Assembly: GCF_964355755.1 (NCBI RefSeq)
Contig: NC_092674.1
Span: 16,249,001-16,313,000, forward strand
Direction: 5' to 3'
Origin: Antedon mediterranea
Taxonomy: Eukaryota; Echinodermata; Crinoidea; Comatulida; Antedonidae
DNA: 64,000 nt
The notes beneath the pieces are model-generated. The model ran no database searches. It had not been told where the DNA came from and saw only the letters and a program-made list of their open reading frames with translations. This document shows, in pieces, positions 29,784-43,366 of the stretch. The position numbers were made by a program, and so were the translations under genes. The first letter of the stretch is position 1; every line of letters starts with the position of its first letter.

Positions 29784-31244
29784 TAAGAGAAATACAAAGT
29801 AATTGTTATTATAAAAAAATATATATATATATATATTTTGATAATTCAAAACAAAATAACTACATAAACAAAATGTAGTAAATCTTACTTAAATGATATT
29901 TAAATTGTAAAATATTATTTTACAACTGAAAATTTATTTTGATTTATTATATTATCTTACAAAAAATTAAAAAAATTCATACTGAATTCATTAAAAAGAA
30001 GTTGTTTATTGTCGTGATGTGGTTTCCCGATTAATCGTACGATCAAAACGGTACTGGGTATGATTAAAAAGAAGTTGTTTATTTTTGGGGTTGGGTGTGG
30101 GGAGTGGTTTAAACTTATAATCACATAATAATATAATTATATATTAATTATTTTGTTATAGTTGTCCTACAATGTAAAATACAATTTCTAATTTAACTTT
30201 TTAATTAAAACTAAATTGTAGTACAGTAAATACATTATACTGCATGTAATCCATCTATTGTATACTTTAGTATGTCAAAATATAATATGTTAAAATAAAA
30301 ATTTGGTAAATATATTTTAATAATTTATTTCCTAAAACAAAATGTTTACACCAAATTCAAATCGTTAGCAACCATAATAAATGTATTATCTAATATGTAA
30401 TACAGATTCAGTTTCAATTGTTATATCTTACAAAATTAAATAGTTCAATCATGGTGTATACATTTAAAAAATGTTGATTTTAAAATTATTTGAAATAATT
30501 TGATAAATTTAAAAATGTTGATTTTAAAATTCTTTTTCTGTAAATAGTCGTAATGTACACATTAGTCCATTTTTACAATTGAACCTACAATGAATGCACT
30601 CCATTGTATAAACATTTTAATGTCAAAATATAAAATATATATGTAAATTTTAATTTTAAATCACTACATAAACAAATACTAATTATTTAGTAACATTTGT
30701 TATAATGATATTTATATTGTGACATTTACAATAAAAATTTATTTTGAATTATTTTTATTTTTAAAAAATAAAATTTGTGGATGGGAAAAAAAACTATTGA
30801 TTTTTAAAGATATTTAAAAAAATAAAGTTCATTCATGGTGGATGAGAAAAAAACTATTAATTACTAAATTATAAATTACATTATTACTCTATTAGTGATG
30901 TCAAAATATGTTATGTTAAAATAAATGTGGTAAATATAATTATTTTAACAATTTGCAAAGTATAAGTAAATTGCTATATATCCAATCTGTTTTTACATTA
31001 TTTTGTTGAAATGTCTACATATATATATATTGTGATATTGATTTTAAATTATTATGTATTATTAAACAAATTAAGTTCAAACTATTGATTTTTAAAGTTA
31101 TTTATTACAAGATCACAAATTGTGAAATTATATAATAATATTAATCCATTATCATTGCTTAACCAACAATGTAAAACAATTTGTAATTTAATTCTAAATT
31201 AAACCAAATTGGTAAAAGTAAGCAAACATAAGCAATACACTTAC
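29784..31244. other. Receptor intron sequence, very AT-rich
   Basis: It contains an (AT)n run near 29819-29837 and cassette-type intron blocks: 30896-31244 matches 56275-56621 closely, and 30590-30850 resembles other distal introns. No other exon was found. Confidence 0.55.
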
Positions 31245-31316
31245 AGTGTTTTCAATGCTGTCAAACCAGCAAATACATTGGCTTGTAATGTACTTATTTG
31301 GTTATAGTACAAATCC
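31245..31316 (-). CDS. LRR exon 6 of the LGR-like receptor (distal type)
   Basis: A 72-nt exon, phase 2-2, GTAAGT donor. It encodes DLYYNQISTLQAN then VFAGLTALKTL. It is the first of the near-identical distal type and is separated from the next one (56622) by the 24.2-kb mobile-element nest. Confidence 0.92.
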
Positions 31317-31950
31317 CTTAAAAGTAAAAAGAATGCACAGTATAAGTAAATCACAATATCCAAGCTGTTTTTAAATTATTTTAGTTTTTCTGTCACCTCA
31401 AATGTTGAAATGTCTACATTCCTGTACATTATTACTCTATTAGTGATGTCAAAATATGTTATGTTAAAATAAATATGGTAAATATAATTATAAAAATAAA
31501 AAATGATAGAATATATTCTATTATTAATGTGTAATTGTATTTCTAAATTAAAACCAAATAAATAAACTGATTGAAACAACATAAAATTACTCTAAACCAT
31601 CAGCTGTAGTTCAACATTAACAACTGCACCCCCCCCCCCCCCTCTGGTCACTATTATCATGGACCTTTAAATTAGCATGAATCTATATAAATTCTTTCTT
31701 TCTTTGGTTGCAGAATATTTGTTGTATCAATAAACTTATGTTAAACCGATTCAATTTCAATTATTATCTTACAAAAATAAATAATTCAAACATGGTAGAT
31801 ACATTTTAAAAATGTTGATTTTAAAATAATTCTTTTTGCTATACATACAAATATAAAATATATATTTATATTTTAATAATTTTTTTCTCATAAGACAAAA
31901 TTAATACATAAACAAATACTAATTATTTAGTAACATTTGTTATAATAATT
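31317..31950. repeat. Distal-cassette intron sequence left of the nest, with a poly(C) tract
   Basis: It matches the intron blocks at 57529-58160 and 60487-60895, including a 14-base C run (31629-31642) whose counterparts are 26, 17 and 13 bases long. It ends GTTATAATAAT at the insertion point of the nest, and the right half of the same block resumes at 56141. Confidence 0.8.
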
Positions 31951-32007
31951 AGGTGATCATTTTTAGAATAAAATGATCACCTATTGTTATTGTATAAAAT
32001 CTTTATT

Positions 32008-33569
32008 GGTTATCCGCAACGAAGTTGCAGGATAACCTCTTGTGATTGTACGAAATCAACCTGTATGATTTTTGTGTAACGCTTTTCTCTAAAACTCGCA
32101 AACATAACATTTCGGTAACTATCTTAACATATTGACATTTACGTAACGTCGTCAAGCGAAGCTTTTCATGACGTTTACAATTGCGCAACGTGACTTACGC
32201 GCGATTTAACGATTTTGTCGTATTTAACATAGCTCGACAACCAAATAACATTTCAACTTGAAACTTTGCAAAAGTTTAATTTATATCATGCGCTAACTTT
32301 CTGTTGAAAAAAAATTGCGTGTTTTACACAAAGTTACGCGCGCACGCGCATTTAAAATTTCAAAATGCGCAAAATTAATTTATAATCAACTTTCTACGAG
32401 TTTCATGTCGTTTTAAGCATGTCAAAAATTCCCACGCGTGCGCACATTTTTACGTGTGCGGTGCGCACGTAGTATTGAAAACGTACTTTTTTCACGTGAT
32501 TTATATTTTTCCAGCCTTTTCTAGTAATTTTACCAAATTTTAAACAATTTCGACTTAAAGATACGTCATACGAGCACGTCGAATTGGACAATTTGCGCGC
32601 GTTTTTTATGAAAAGGTTAAAAAATTCGTTTAAAATATGCCTTTTTTTAAACAGTCGTAATTTCTAAACTAGACGGTCAACTTTTTGTGGATGGCATATT
32701 CTGGAAGTAGATGAGTTGTAGATATCGGATCAGGTATTAATATGGCTAACCGGACATTGTGACGTCATCGTATGGCCACGCGAATATAAAATTTAGGATT
32801 TTTGTATCTTTCGTCATAGCTCATCACATTGAATAGAGCGCATCTCCACTTATCCGTTTTCCATTTTCACCCCGATTTTGATTTTGTCTAGGTCAATCAA
32901 GTATCTTTCGCATGAGTTAAAAATATTTTAATTTTTTTGACGTCATCATGCCTAAAAATTTTAATCACGTGTGGCATCAATTTCATCTTTACAGTAAATT
33001 TTAATCTGTTATAGCTCGTAAGAATAAAACTTGATAATCACGATTAAAACTTTTTCTGGAAGCTATTGGATTGTAGATACGAAATTATGTAAAAATGTTG
33101 CCAATCGGATGTTGTGACGTCATCATATGGCCAGTTAAATAAAAAAGGTCGTATTTTCATCTTTTGCGTCATAATTCATTACATTTAAAAGAGCGCGCAT
33201 CAATATTTCACGTATTCAAATTTCTTCTACACGCTAATACGTTGTTGCTGAGATAATTTCCTTTCGGAATTGCTAACTTCGCGTTTCATTTTAAAACCGT
33301 CAACATGTTAAAAATTGTAATAAATAGCGGGTCCCGTAATTTCACCTATTCTACACTGTATGTGATATGGATACAGATTATACTGTGTATACTATATATG
33401 AATTTAAATAATAAAATTCAGCAATAACAACAGATCATATTCTTCAGTTCAGTTCATAATGCCAACGTGAACACTTCCTTTTGTCCTCAACCTATCCCCT
33501 TAATGTTAATGTTGCACCACTTGCGCGGCGGATAACCAAACTCGTCAAAGTGACGAGTTACATGTCTAG
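32008..33569 (+). mobile_element. Helitron-like element type 1, uninterrupted copy
   Basis: The 5' hairpin has arms GGTTATCC and GGATAACC around a second stem GCAAC-GAA-GTTGC. The 3' end reads GCGGATAACC (the 5' arm inverted), hairpin ACTCGTCAAAGTGACGAGT, TACATGTCTAG. 1562 bp. The ~60-residue open frames in it recur in every copy with substitutions and have no domain, so the element is non-autonomous. It has CTRR-like 3' termini and a 3' hairpin as in Helitrons, but the 5' end is not TC. Confidence 0.85.
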
Positions 33570-33571
33570 TT

Positions 33572-33716
33572 GGTTATCCGCAACGAAGTTGCAGGATAAC
33601 CTCTTGTGATTGTACGAAATCATTGGTTATCCGCAACGAAGTTGCAGGATAACCTCTTGTGATTGTACGAAATCATCATCATCATCATCATCATCAACTT
33701 TTTATTGGTTATCCGC
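33572..33716 (+). mobile_element. Two orphan 5' ends of type 1 elements
   Basis: 5' hairpin modules start at 33572 and 33625 (the second followed by an ATC microsatellite). When the nest is unpacked, every 3' end downstream pairs with another 5' end, leaving these two without bodies. Confidence 0.65.
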
Positions 33717-33973
33717 AACGAAGTTGCAGGATAACCTCTTGTGATTGTACGAAATCATCATCATCATCATCATCATCAACTTTTTGGTTATCCGCAACGA
33801 AGTTGCAGGATAACCTCTTGTGATTGTACGAAATCATCATCATTGGTTATCCGCAACGAAGTTGCAGGATAACCTCTTGTGATTGTACGAAATCATTGGT
33901 TATCCGCAACGAAGTTGCAGGATAACCTCTTGTGATTGTACGAAATCATCATCATCATCATCAACTTTTTATT

Positions 33974-36900
33974 AGGTGATCATTTAGAATAAAATGATCA
34001 CCTATTGTTATTGTATGAAATCTTTATTCTTCTTATTCTTATTATTTATTTCTCTCTGTACAGATTTTGTGTAACAAATATCTCAAAAAGTTTAATGTTA
34101 ATGATTACCAAAATTTCACAATGTCTTTCAAATACGTTAACTTAGTCCTAATAAGCTTTTCAGCGTGATCACTCATCCGTGACGTCACGTATACGCCATT
34201 TTGTGAAATCACATTATCAATCATATCTCCATAATTCATTATCGCATATTAATGAAAATCACTACACGTAAACTTGAGGTCAAGATAAAAAATATTAGCA
34301 AATAAAAACTCGGGCGTTTCAAGGTCATGCGCGTGAAATCGCCCGTTGAAATTTTAAAAAGCTCAAAATTTAGTTTTTATCAATTTAGAGCATGAAATAG
34401 GCCATTTGCGTGTTTCAAAAAATTACTGCGTAAAAACACATTTTTGCGCACGCGATTTTTAAAAAGGGTAAAAAATAAAATTTGATGTATACATCATATT
34501 CTACTCACAATCCTTAGTACATTCTCCGACTTTGAGTCCATTCCGACTTAAAATAACGCTATACGAGCACGTTAAAAATGACAAAATGCGCACATTAATT
34601 GTACAAAAGTGCTAAAAATGGTAAAAAATAAGGCCTTTTTAAAATGAATATAACTCTTCAGAATGGCAGGTGACCCCCAATTTTTTTAACTTATTATGGA
34701 AGCCAATAAGTTGTAGATATAAATATATATACATATTAGACGTACAAAATGGTATGACGTCATCAAATGGCCACTTGAATTTAAAAATTAGTAATTTTTA
34801 TCTTTTTGTGTGGGTTATCACATTCAATAGAGCGCATCTCCGTTATTTGAGCCCGATTTTCGCACACATTTTAGTATGTGCTTGCTCAATTAATTATCTT
34901 TCTCGTGAGTTGTGAACATTTTTATTGTGATGACGTCATCACGCGTAAAAACTTGAATAACCTAGGTCGTGTAATTTCAGCTACACCATACATTTGAATA
35001 TCTTATAGCTCCTTAGAATTAAAGGTGACCTTGAAGATTATAATTTATTATGAAAGCTGATGAAATGTAGATATGAATTCATATTAAAATTAAGCCTATC
35101 GGATGCTGTGATGTTATCATATGACCAGTTGAAGTTAAAAAGTAGTTTTTAAATTTCTTTAGTCGAAGTTATAAAAATTTCAAAGACCGCGCATTGCGCT
35201 TCTACGTGTCAAATTTTCTTCCAATCCTTATATTTATTTGCTCAATTCATTATCTTTCGAAATTGTCATCTTCGAGTTTATTTTGAAAATTCCATCATAC
35301 CAAAAAATTAGAACACGATATGAGTCCCGTAATTTCACCTATGCTACACTGTATATAGATATACAGTATATACTGTACATATTGTATGACACATAGGTAG
35401 AACTCAGCACTATAAGTGTATATGCAATCATGTCATAGGATGGCGTACATCAACTTTTAACGATCGTATGTTAACGTACATGCATATTTAAAAAATGTTA
35501 ATTTTATTAAAATGATAAAAATGATCACCTATAATTCGTCAAAGTGACGAATTAAATTGGTTATCCGCAACGAAGTTGCAGGATAACCTCTTGTGATTGT
35601 ACGAAATCATCATCATCATCATCATCAACTTTTTATTCTTCTTCTTTCTTTCTGTATGATTTTTGTGTAACGCTTTTCTCTAAAACTCGCAAACATAACA
35701 TTTTGTTAACTATGTTAACATTTTGACATTTATGTAACGTCGTCAAGCGAAGCTTTTCATGATGTTTACAATTGCGCAACGTGACGTACGCGCGATTTAA
35801 CGATTTTATCGTATTTAACATATGTCGAAAACCAAATAACATTTTAAAGTGAAACTTTTCAAAAGTTTAATTTATATCATGCGCTAAATTTCTGTTGAAA
35901 AAAAATTGCGTGTTTTACACAAAGTTACGCGCGCACGCACATTTAAAATTTCAAAATGCGCAAAATTAATTTATAATCAACTTTCTACGCGTTTCATGTC
36001 GTTTTAAGCATGTCAAAAATTCCCACGCGTGCGCACATTTCTACGTGTGCGATGCGCACGTAGCATTGAAAACGTATTTTTTTCGCGTGATTTATGTTTT
36101 TCCAGCCTTTTCTAGTAATTTTACCAAATTTTAAACAATTTCGACTTAAAGATACGTCATACGAGCACGTCGAATTGGACAATTTGCGCGCGTTTTTTAT
36201 AAAAAGGTTAAAAAATTCGTTTAAAATATGCCTTTTTTTAAACAGTCGTAATTTCTAAACTAGACGGTCAAATTTTTGTGGATGACATATTCTGGAAGTA
36301 GATGAGTTGTAGATATCGGATCAGGTATTAATATGGCTAACCGGACATTGTGACGTCATCGTATGGCCACGCGAATATAAAATTTAGTATTTTTATATCT
36401 TTCGTCATAGCTCATCACATTGAATAGAGCGCATCTCCACTTATCCGTTTTCCATTTTCACCCCGATTTTGATATTGTCTAGGTCAATCAACTATCTTTC
36501 GCATGAGTTAAAAATATTTTAATTTTTTTGACGTCATCATGCCTAAAAATTTAAATCACGTGTGGCATCAATTTCATCTTTACAGTAAATTTTAATCTGT
36601 TATAGCTCGTAAGAATAAAATGTGATAATCACGATTAAAACTTTTTCTGGAAGCTATTGGATTGTAGATATGAAATTATGTAAAAATGTTGCCAATCGGA
36701 TGTTGTGACGTCATCATATGGCCAGTTAAATAAAAAAGGTCGTATTTTCATCTTTTTCGTCATAATTCATTACATTTAAAAGAGCGCGCATCAATATTTA
36801 ACGTATTCAAATTTCTTCTACACGCTAATACGTTGTTGCTGAGATAATTTGCTTTCGGAATTGCTAACTTCGCTTTTCATTTTAAAACCATCAACATCTT

Positions 36901-37176
36901 AAAAATTGCAATAAATAGCAGGTCCCGTAATTTCACCTATTCTACACTGTATGTCACTGTATGTGATATGGATACAGAATATACTGTGTATACTATATAT
37001 GAATTTAAATAATAAAATTCAGCAATAACAACATATCATATTCTTCAGTTCAGATCATAATGCCAACGTGAACACTTCCTTTTGTCCTCAACCTATCCCC
37101 TTAATGTTAATGTTGCACCACTTGCGCGGCGGATAACCAAACTCGTCAAAGTGACGAGTTACATGTCTAGTTCTAG
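33974..37176 (+). mobile_element. Type 2 element, interrupted six bases before its end
   Basis: Own segments 33974-35557 and 37171-37176 (TTCTAG). It has the same 5' hairpin as the outer type 2 element. A type 1 element landed in its terminal AAATTCTAG, and the missing TTCTAG is found exactly behind the intruder's CTAG, which proves the nesting. Confidence 0.88.
35558..37170 (+). mobile_element. Type 1 element inserted in the terminus of the type 2 element
   Basis: An uninterrupted ~1.61-kb copy with hairpin GGTTATCC/GGATAACC at 35559 and CTAG at 37167-37170. A short duplication of TCACTGTATG is present near 36953-36965. The flanks show net addition of T...CTAGT at a T-T step. Confidence 0.88.
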
Positions 37177-40100
37177 TTCTTCTTCTTTCTTTCTGTATGA
37201 TTTTTGTGTAACGCTTTTCTCTAAAACTCGCAAACATAACATTTCGGTAACTATCTTAACATATTGACATTTACGTAACGTCGTCAAGCGAAGCTTTTCA
37301 TGACGTTTACAATTGCGCAACGTGACTTACGCGCGATTTAACGATTTTGTCGTATTTAACATAGCTCGACAACCATATAACATTTCAACTTGAAAATTTG
37401 CAAAAGTTTAATTTATATCATGCGCTAACTTTCTGTTGAAAAAAAATTGCGTGTTTTACACAAAGTTACGCGCGCACGCGCATTTAAAATTTCAAAATGC
37501 GCAAAATTAATTTATAATCATTTTTCTACGCGTTTCATGTCGTTTTAAGCATGTCAAAAATTCCCACGCGTGCGCACATTTCTACGTGTGCGGTGCGCAC
37601 GTAGCATTGAAAACGTATTTTTTTCGCGTGATTTATGTTTTTCCAGCCTTTTCTAGTAAATTTACCAAATTTTAAACAACTTCGACTTAAAGATACGTCA
37701 TACGAGCACGTCGAATTGGACAATTTGCGCGCGTTTTTTATGAAAAGGTTAAAAAATTCGTTTAAAATATGCCTTTTTTTAAACAGTCGTAATTTCTAAA
37801 CTAGACGGTCAAATTTTTGTGGATGACATATTCTGGAAGTAGATGAGTTGTAGATATCGGATCAGGTATTAATATGGCTAACCGGACATTTTGACGTCAT
37901 CGTATGGCCACGCGAATATAAAATTTAGGATTTTTGTATCTTTCGTCATAGCTCATCACATTGAATAGAGCGCATCTCCACTTATCCGTTTTCCATTTTC
38001 ACCCCGATTTTGACATTGTCTAGGTCAATCAACTATCTTTCGCATGAGTTAAAAATATTTAAATTTTTTTGACGTCATCATGCCTAAAAATTAAAATCAC
38101 CTGTGGCAGTAATTTCATCTTTACAGTAAATTTTAATCTGTTATAGCTCGTAAGAATAAAATGTGATAATCAAGATTAAAACTTTTTCTGGAAGCTATTG
38201 GATTGTAGATACGAAATTATGTAAAAATGTTGCCAATCGGATGTTGTGACGTCATCATATGGCCAGTTAAATAAAAAAGGTCGTATTTTCATCTTTTGCG
38301 TCATAATTCATTACATTTAAAAGAGCGCGCATCAATATTTCACGTATTCAAATTTCTTCTACACGTTAATACGTTGTTGCTGAGATAATTTGCTTTCGGA
38401 ATTGCTACCTTCGCGTTTCATTTTAAAACCGTCAACATGTTAAAAATTGCAATAAATAGCGGGTCCCGTAATTTCACCTATTCTACACTGTATGTGATAT
38501 GGATACAGATTATACTGTGTATACTATATATGGATTTAAATAATAAAATTCAGTAATAACAACATATCATATTCTTCAGTTCAGGTCATAATGCCAACGT
38601 GAACACTTCCTTTTGTCCTCAACCTATCCCCTTAATGTTAATGTTTCACCACTTGCGCGGCGGATAACCAAACTCGTCAAAGTGACGAGTTACATGTCTA
38701 GTCATCTTTTTATTTTTCTTCTTTCTTTCTGTATGATTTTTGTGTAACGCTTTTCTCTAAAACTCGCAAACATAACATTTCGGTAACTATCTTAACATAT
38801 TGACATTTACGTAACGTCGTCAAGCGAAGCTTTTCATGATGTTTGCAATTGCGCAACGTGACGTACGCGCGATTTAACGATTTTCTCGTATTTAACATAT
38901 GTTGAAAACCAAATAACATTTCAACTTGAAACTTCGCAAAAGTTTAATTTATATCATGCGCTAACTTTATGTTGAAAAAAAATTGCGTGTTTTACACAAA
39001 GTTACGCGCGCACGCGCATTTAAAATTTCAAAATGCGCAAAATTAATTTATAATCAACTTTCTACGCGTTTCTGGTCGTTTTAAGCATGTCAAAAATTCC
39101 CACGCGTGCGCACATTTTTACGTGTGCGGTACGCACGTAGCATTGAAAACGTATTTTTTTCGCGTGATTTATGTTTTTCCAGCCTTTTCTAGTAATTTTA
39201 CCAAATTTTAAACAATTTCAACTTAAAGATACGTCATACGAGTACGTCGAATTGGACAATTTGCGCGCGTTTTTTATGAAAAGGTTAAAAAATTCGTTTA
39301 AAATATGCCTTTTTTTAAACAGTCGTAATTTCTAAACTAGACGGTCAATTTTTTGTGGATGACATATTCTGGAAGTAGATGAGTGGTAGATATCGGATCA
39401 GGTATTGATATGGCTAACCGGACATTGTGACGTCATCGTATGGCCACGCAAATATAAAATTTAGGATTTTTGTATCTTTCGTCATAGCTCATCACATTGA
39501 ATAGAGCGTATCTCCACTTATCCGTTTTCCATTTTCACCCCGATTTTGATATTGTCTAGGTCAATCAACTATCTTTCGCATGAGTTAAAAATATTTTAAT
39601 TTTTTTTACGTCATCGTGCTTAAAAATTTAAATCACGTGTGGCATTAATTTCATCTTTACAGTAAATTTTAATCTGTTATAGCTCGTAAGAATAAAATGT
39701 GATAATCACGATTAAAACTTTTTCTGGAAGCTATTGAATTTTAGATACGAAATTATGTAAAAATGTTGCCAATCGGATGTTGTGACGTCATCATATGGCC
39801 AGTTATATAAAAAAGGTCGTATTTTCATCTTTTGCGTCATAATTCATTACATTTAAACGAGCGCGCATCAATATTTCCCGTATTCAAATTTCTTCTACAC
39901 GCTAATACGTTGTTGCTGAGATAATTTCCTTTCGGAATTGCTACCTTCGCGTTTCATTTTAAAACCGTCAACATGTTAAAAATTGCAATAAATAGCGGGT
40001 CCCGTAATTTCACCTATTCTATGTATGTCACTGTATGTGATATGGATACAGATTATACTGTGTATACTATATATGAATTTAAATAATAAAATTCAGCAAC

Positions 40101-40246
40101 ATATCATATTCTTCAGTTCAGGTCATAATGCCAACATGAACACTTCCTTTTGTCCTCAACCTATCCCCTTAATGTTAATGTTGCACCACTTGCGCGGCGG
40201 ATAACCAAACTCGTCAAAGTGACGAGTTACATGTCTAGTCTTTTTT

Positions 40247-41833
40247 AGTTATCCGCACTCAGCGGATAACTCCTTGTAACTGTCCTGTTTCATCATCTTT
40301 TTTTTTTTTCTGTATTATTCTTTCTTTCTGTCATTTTTGTGCAGAGCATATCTCAAAAACGTGTAAAGTTAACATTTCATAACTTTGTCAACATATGGGT
40401 ATTCACCTGAAGTTGTGCTTTTCTATTTTTGAATGACGTCAGAATTGCACAACATGACTTACGCGCGTTTTAACGAATTTCGCGTATTTAACATACATCG
40501 AAAACCATATAACAATTTAAATTGAAACTTAACAAAAGTTTTAGTTATATCTTGCGGTAACTGACTTTGTAAAAAAAATGGCATGTTCTACACAAAGTTA
40601 CGCGCGCACGCGCGTTTAAAATTTCAAAACGCGAAAATTCAATTTCTAATCAACTTTCTACGCGTTTCATGTCATTTTGACCAGGTAAAAAATTCCCACG
40701 CGTGCGCATTTTTTTACGCGCGCCGTGCGCACGTAGCGTTGAAAACAAATTTTTTCACGTGATTTATGTTTTTCCAGCCTTTTGTAGTAATTTTACCAAC
40801 TTTTAAACGATTTAGACTTAAAATTACGTCATACGGGCACGTCGAATTGGATAATTTACGTGGGTTTTTGATGAAAAAGGTAAAAAATTCGTTAAAATTT
40901 GTCAAAATTATGCCTTTTTTTAAACAGTCGTAATTTCTAAACTGGACGGTCAACTTTTTGTGGATGACATATTCTTGAAGTTGATGAGGTGTAGATATCG
41001 GATCATGTAATAATATGGCTAACCGGACATTGTGACGTCATCGTATGGCCACGCGAATATAAAATATAGGATTTTTGTATCTTTCATCATAGCGCATGAC
41101 ATTTAATAGAGCGCATCTCCAATTATCTGTTTTCCATTTTTACCCCGATTTTTATATTATCTAGGTCAATCAACTATCTTTCGTATGAGTTAAAAATATT
41201 TTAATTTTTATGACGTCATCATGTCTAAAAATGTAAATAACGTGGGTCACTTATTTTCGTCTTTACAGTAAATTTCAATCTGTTATAGCTCGTCAGAATA
41301 AAACGTGATAATCATTATTAAAACGTTTTCTGGAAGCTATTGGATTGTAGATACGAATTTATGTAAACATTTTGCCAATCGGATGTTGTGACGTCATCAT
41401 ATGACCAGTTAAATAAAAAAAGTCGTATTTTCATCTTTTGCGTCATAATTCATCACATTTAAAAGAGCGCGCATCAATATTTTACGTATTTAAATTTCTT
41501 CTACACATTAATATTTTGTTGCCGAGATAATTTCCTTCCGAAATTGCTATCTTAGTATTTCATTTTGATACCGTCGCTATGTTAAAAATTGGATTAAATG
41601 GCGTGTCCAGTCATTTCACCTATTCTACACAGTATGTAATATGTATACAGATTACATTGTATATATAATATGACACAAAATAACAGAATTCAGCAATAAC
41701 AACATATCATATTCTTCAGATCAGGTCATATTGCCACAATCTTTTTCTGTGTGCAATATTCTAACGTATGACGTCTACGTGACCTTTGTCGTGCGGATAA
41801 CTAACTCGTCAAAGTGACGAGTTACATGTCTAG
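40247..41833 (+). mobile_element. Helitron-like element type 3, copy 1
   Basis: The 5' hairpin is AGTTATCCGC-ACTCA-GCGGATAACT. The 3' side has GCGGATAACT, hairpin ACTCGTCAAAGTGACGAGT and TACATGTCTAG. 1587 bp. The body is homologous to type 1 but clearly diverged. It interrupts type 1 copy b. Confidence 0.85.
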
Positions 41834-43366
41834 TCTTAATCTTCTTTCTTTCTGTATGATTTTTGTGTAACGCTTTTCTCTAAAACTTGCAAACATAACA
41901 TTTTGTTAACTATGTTAACATTTTGACATTTATGTAACGTCGTCAAGCGAAGCTTTTCATGATGTTTACAATCGCGCAACGTGACGTACGCGCGATTTAA
42001 CGATTTTCTCGTATTTAACATATGTCGAAAACCAAATAACATTTTAAAGTGAAACTTTGCAAAAGTTTAATTTATATCATGCGCTAACCTTCTGTTGAAA
42101 AAAAATTGCGTGTTTTACACAAAGTTACGCGCGCACGCGCATTTAAAATTTCAAAATGCGCAAAATTAATTTCTAATCAACTTTCTACGCGTTTCATGTC
42201 GGTTTAAGCATGTCAAAAATTCCCACGCATGCGCACATTTTTACGTGTGCGGAGCGCACGTAGCATTGAAAACGTATTTTTTTCGCGTGATTTATGTTTT
42301 TCCAGCCTTTTCTAGTAATTTTACCAAATTTTAAACAATTTTGACTTAAAGATACGTCATACGAGCACGTCGAATTGGACAATTTGCGCGCGTTTTTTAT
42401 GAAAACGTTAAAAAATTCGTTTAAAATATGCCTTTTTTAAAACAGTCGTAATTTCTAAACTAAACGGTCAACTTTTTGTGGATGGCATTTTCTGGAAGTA
42501 GATGAGTTGTAGATATTGGATCAGGTATTAATATGGCTAACCGGACATTGTGATGTCATCGTATGGGCACGCAAATATAAAATTTAGGATTTTGTATCTT
42601 TCGTCATAGCTCATCACATTGAATAGAGCGCATCTCCACTTATCCGTTTTCCATTTTTACCCCGATTTTGATATTGTCTAGGTCAATCAACTATCTTTCG
42701 CATGAGTTAAAAATATTTTAATTTTTTTTACGTCATCGTGCTTAAAAATTTAAATCACGTGTGGCATTAATTTCATCTTTACAGTAAATTTTAATCTGTT
42801 ATAGCTCGTAAGAATAAAATGTGATAATCACGATTAAAACTTTTTCTGGAAGCTATTGGACTGTAGATACGAAATTATGTAAAAATGTTGCCAATCGGAT
42901 GTTGTGACGTCATCATATGGCCAGTTAAATAAAAAAGGTCGTATTTTCATCTTTTGCGTCATAATTCATTACATTTAAACGAGCGCGCATCAATATTTCA
43001 CGTATTCAAATTTCTTCTACATGCTAATACGTTGTTGCTGAGATAATTTCCTTTCGGAATTGCTAGCTTCGCGTTTCATTTTAAAACCGTCAACATGTTA
43101 AAAATTGCAATAAATAGCGGGTCCCGTAATTTCACCTATTCTACACTGTATGTGATATGGATACAGATTATACTGTGTATACTACAGTATATATGAATTT
43201 AAACAATAAATTTCAGCAATAACAACATATCATATTCTTCAGTTCAGGTCATAATGCCAACGTGAACACTTCCTTTTGTCCTCAACCTATCCCCTTAATG
43301 TTAATGTTGCACCACTTGCGCGGCGGATAACCAAACTCGTCAAAGTGACGAGTTACATGTCTAGTT

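Larger units (their letters stand above)
33898..38701 (+). mobile_element. Type 1 element split by nested insertions (copy d)
   Basis: Own segments 33898-33973 and 37177-38701, about 1.6 kb in all. It is interrupted in its CAACTTTTTATT stretch by the type 2 element at 33974. Confidence 0.72.
33845..40238 (+). mobile_element. Type 1 element split by nested insertions (copy c)
   Basis: Own segments 33845-33897 and 38702-40238, about 1.59 kb in all. It is interrupted by copy d right after GAAATCA. Confidence 0.7.
33786..43364 (+). mobile_element. Type 1 element split by nested insertions (copy b)
   Basis: Own segments 33786-33843, 40239-40246 and 41834-43364, about 1.6 kb in all. It is interrupted by copy c and by the type 3 element at 40247. 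Confidence 0.7.

Noticed and set aside
33572-33960. Regularly spaced repeats resembling a CRISPR array
   Set aside because: The repeats are 5' ends of Helitron-like elements with microsatellite spacers in a eukaryotic intron; there are no cas genes and no unique spacers.
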